A stretch of DNA of 64,000 bases, from contig VYZB01000035.1 of the NCBI GenBank assembly GCA_013397455.1, positions 4,053,021 to 4,117,020 on the forward strand, written 5' to 3'. Positions 63,201-64,000 of the stretch are shown here, piece by piece. Both the position numbers and the translations under genes were made by a program. Under the pieces are notes generated by a model. It saw only the letters and a list, made by a program, of their open reading frames with translations. It did no database searches and was not told the DNA's origin. The first letter of the stretch is position 1. Each line of letters opens with the position of its first letter. This DNA is from Crotophaga sulcirostris. Its lineage: Eukaryota > Chordata > Aves > Cuculiformes > Crotophagidae.

Positions 63201-64000
63201 GCCCCACAGAGGGGTGATCTACTGCCATTTTAGGTGCCCGGATGTGTCTCACCTGGTTCTTAGCTGCTGCTTCATTGGTACTAGAGGTTAGCCCCATGTA
63301 GGCATCTCAGGTTCCCTAAGGCACCTTAGGTGGCACTGGGAAAATGATTCATATTCTAAATACCCACTGAGTGCAGCCTGGCTGTAGCTATAATCAGTGC
63401 TTAGACATTTACCATAATTATAAACACCTACCCATACACATTAAATTTAAGAGTCTTAATCTTGAAACTTGTCCCACAGTCTAGCTCTTTCATGATGTAC
63501 CACACCTGTCCTGTATACTTCTAAGGTAATTTGGCACCTGCATTTTCTTAAGAATCCAATTCTGTCTTTCACTCTTTAGCCTGGTCCCTGGGTTTTGTGC
63601 CCTTACTATAGCAAGTTTACAGTTGCATGCAGTAGAGGTCAGGTTCTTACTTTCTGCTATAGCACAAGTAGACAGAGGAACAGTAGAAGCAGCTAGCTTT
63701 GGCTTCTGTCCTGAGAAACAATATAGAATAATATAGCAAACTACAGGCATAAGATTTCATAAATGTCTCAGTTTAAAAATACCAACATTTAATGGTCACT
63801 CTCTGTTTAAGACATCCCTGAAAATAATGCATAAGCCCTCTTTCCCTTCTCCTTTCTCCAGACACATACTTTAGCTTTAAATATTTTGAATACCGACGTT
63901 TTATTCTGACTGGAGTCCTAAGATTACAGATGAAACCAAAAAGGGTTTCAGAACAGATTAAAACATCCCAAATCTGTAGCTCATTTGTGCTAGTAGAAGA
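60281..64000. other. Intergenic DNA upstream of STX7
   Basis: AT-rich sequence without a recognised gene. It holds the small acidic open frame at 62446-62601 and a 159-codon frame at 61647-62126 that matches nothing I know. No TAAR-type single-exon receptor is present, although TAAR genes lie beyond STX7 in mammals. Confidence 0.6.
62446..62601 (-). CDS. Short acidic open frame, unrecognised (51 codons)
   Basis: Starts ATG at 62601 and ends TAA at 62446. It codes a very acidic, tyrosine-containing segment (ELYNDGDEEEELYYDEDRLL) followed by a more hydrophobic end (LIFKMTVCAILSELPADL). The context of the ATG is ordinary. It could be a first coding exon, a fragment of a retrocopy, or chance in a GAT/GAG-rich run. 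I do not recognise it and assign no function. Confidence 0.2.
   Translation of the reverse strand: MDSKSNEGNYELYNDGDEEEELYYDEDRLLYHDLIFKMTVCAILSELPADL

Noticed and set aside
63180..63345. Possible old dispersed repeat (TTAGGTGCC-type motifs)
   Set aside because: The motifs recur a few times, but I could not find ends, a family, or a second copy in the window.

Overview
The window is eukaryotic nuclear DNA, almost certainly from a bird. It is AT-rich, with isolated CG-rich islands, widely spaced exons with GT/AG junctions, many 5'-truncated CR1 LINE 3' ends, and one solo LTR of a type common in birds. The clustering of similar CR1 copies would suit a CR1-rich lineage, but I cannot name the species.

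The only gene I can support is syntaxin 7 (STX7), an endosomal Qa-SNARE, on the minus strand. Nine coding exons were read by eye. They lie at 50395-50314, 34912-34843, 32936-32846, 31140-31003, 30247-30195, 29452-29362, 29164-29092, 27511-27429 and 24794-24702. All junctions keep phase and give a 257-residue protein (human STX7 has 261). A non-coding first exon probably ends at a donor at 57678/57679 inside a CpG island (about 57400-57940), next to a 339-base assembly gap (57004-57342). The 3' UTR runs to about 22820, with a poly(A) signal at 22840-22835.

Layout: 1-3420 is a patchwork of CR1 pieces, a CR1-derived minisatellite, an inverted CR1 pair around a GC-rich block, and a 178-bp direct duplication. 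From 3420 to 22800 is gene-poor intergenic DNA with CR1 copies at 7581 and 18747. From 22800 to 57900 is STX7, with a solo LTR in the intron between the two main SNARE-motif exons and a longer CR1 carrying reverse-transcriptase sequence in the largest intron. From 57900 to 64000 is intergenic DNA with two CR1 ends and a short hAT-type element with terminal inverted repeats and target-site duplication.

No gene cluster, CRISPR array, tRNA or rRNA is visible, and I see no convincing new multi-gene system. In mammals STX7 lies between MOXD1 and the TAAR genes; I found neither here. The points most worth a second look are the STX12-like membrane anchor of STX7, the structured CR1 patchwork at the left end, the hAT element, and a possible divergent first exon at the STX7 promoter.
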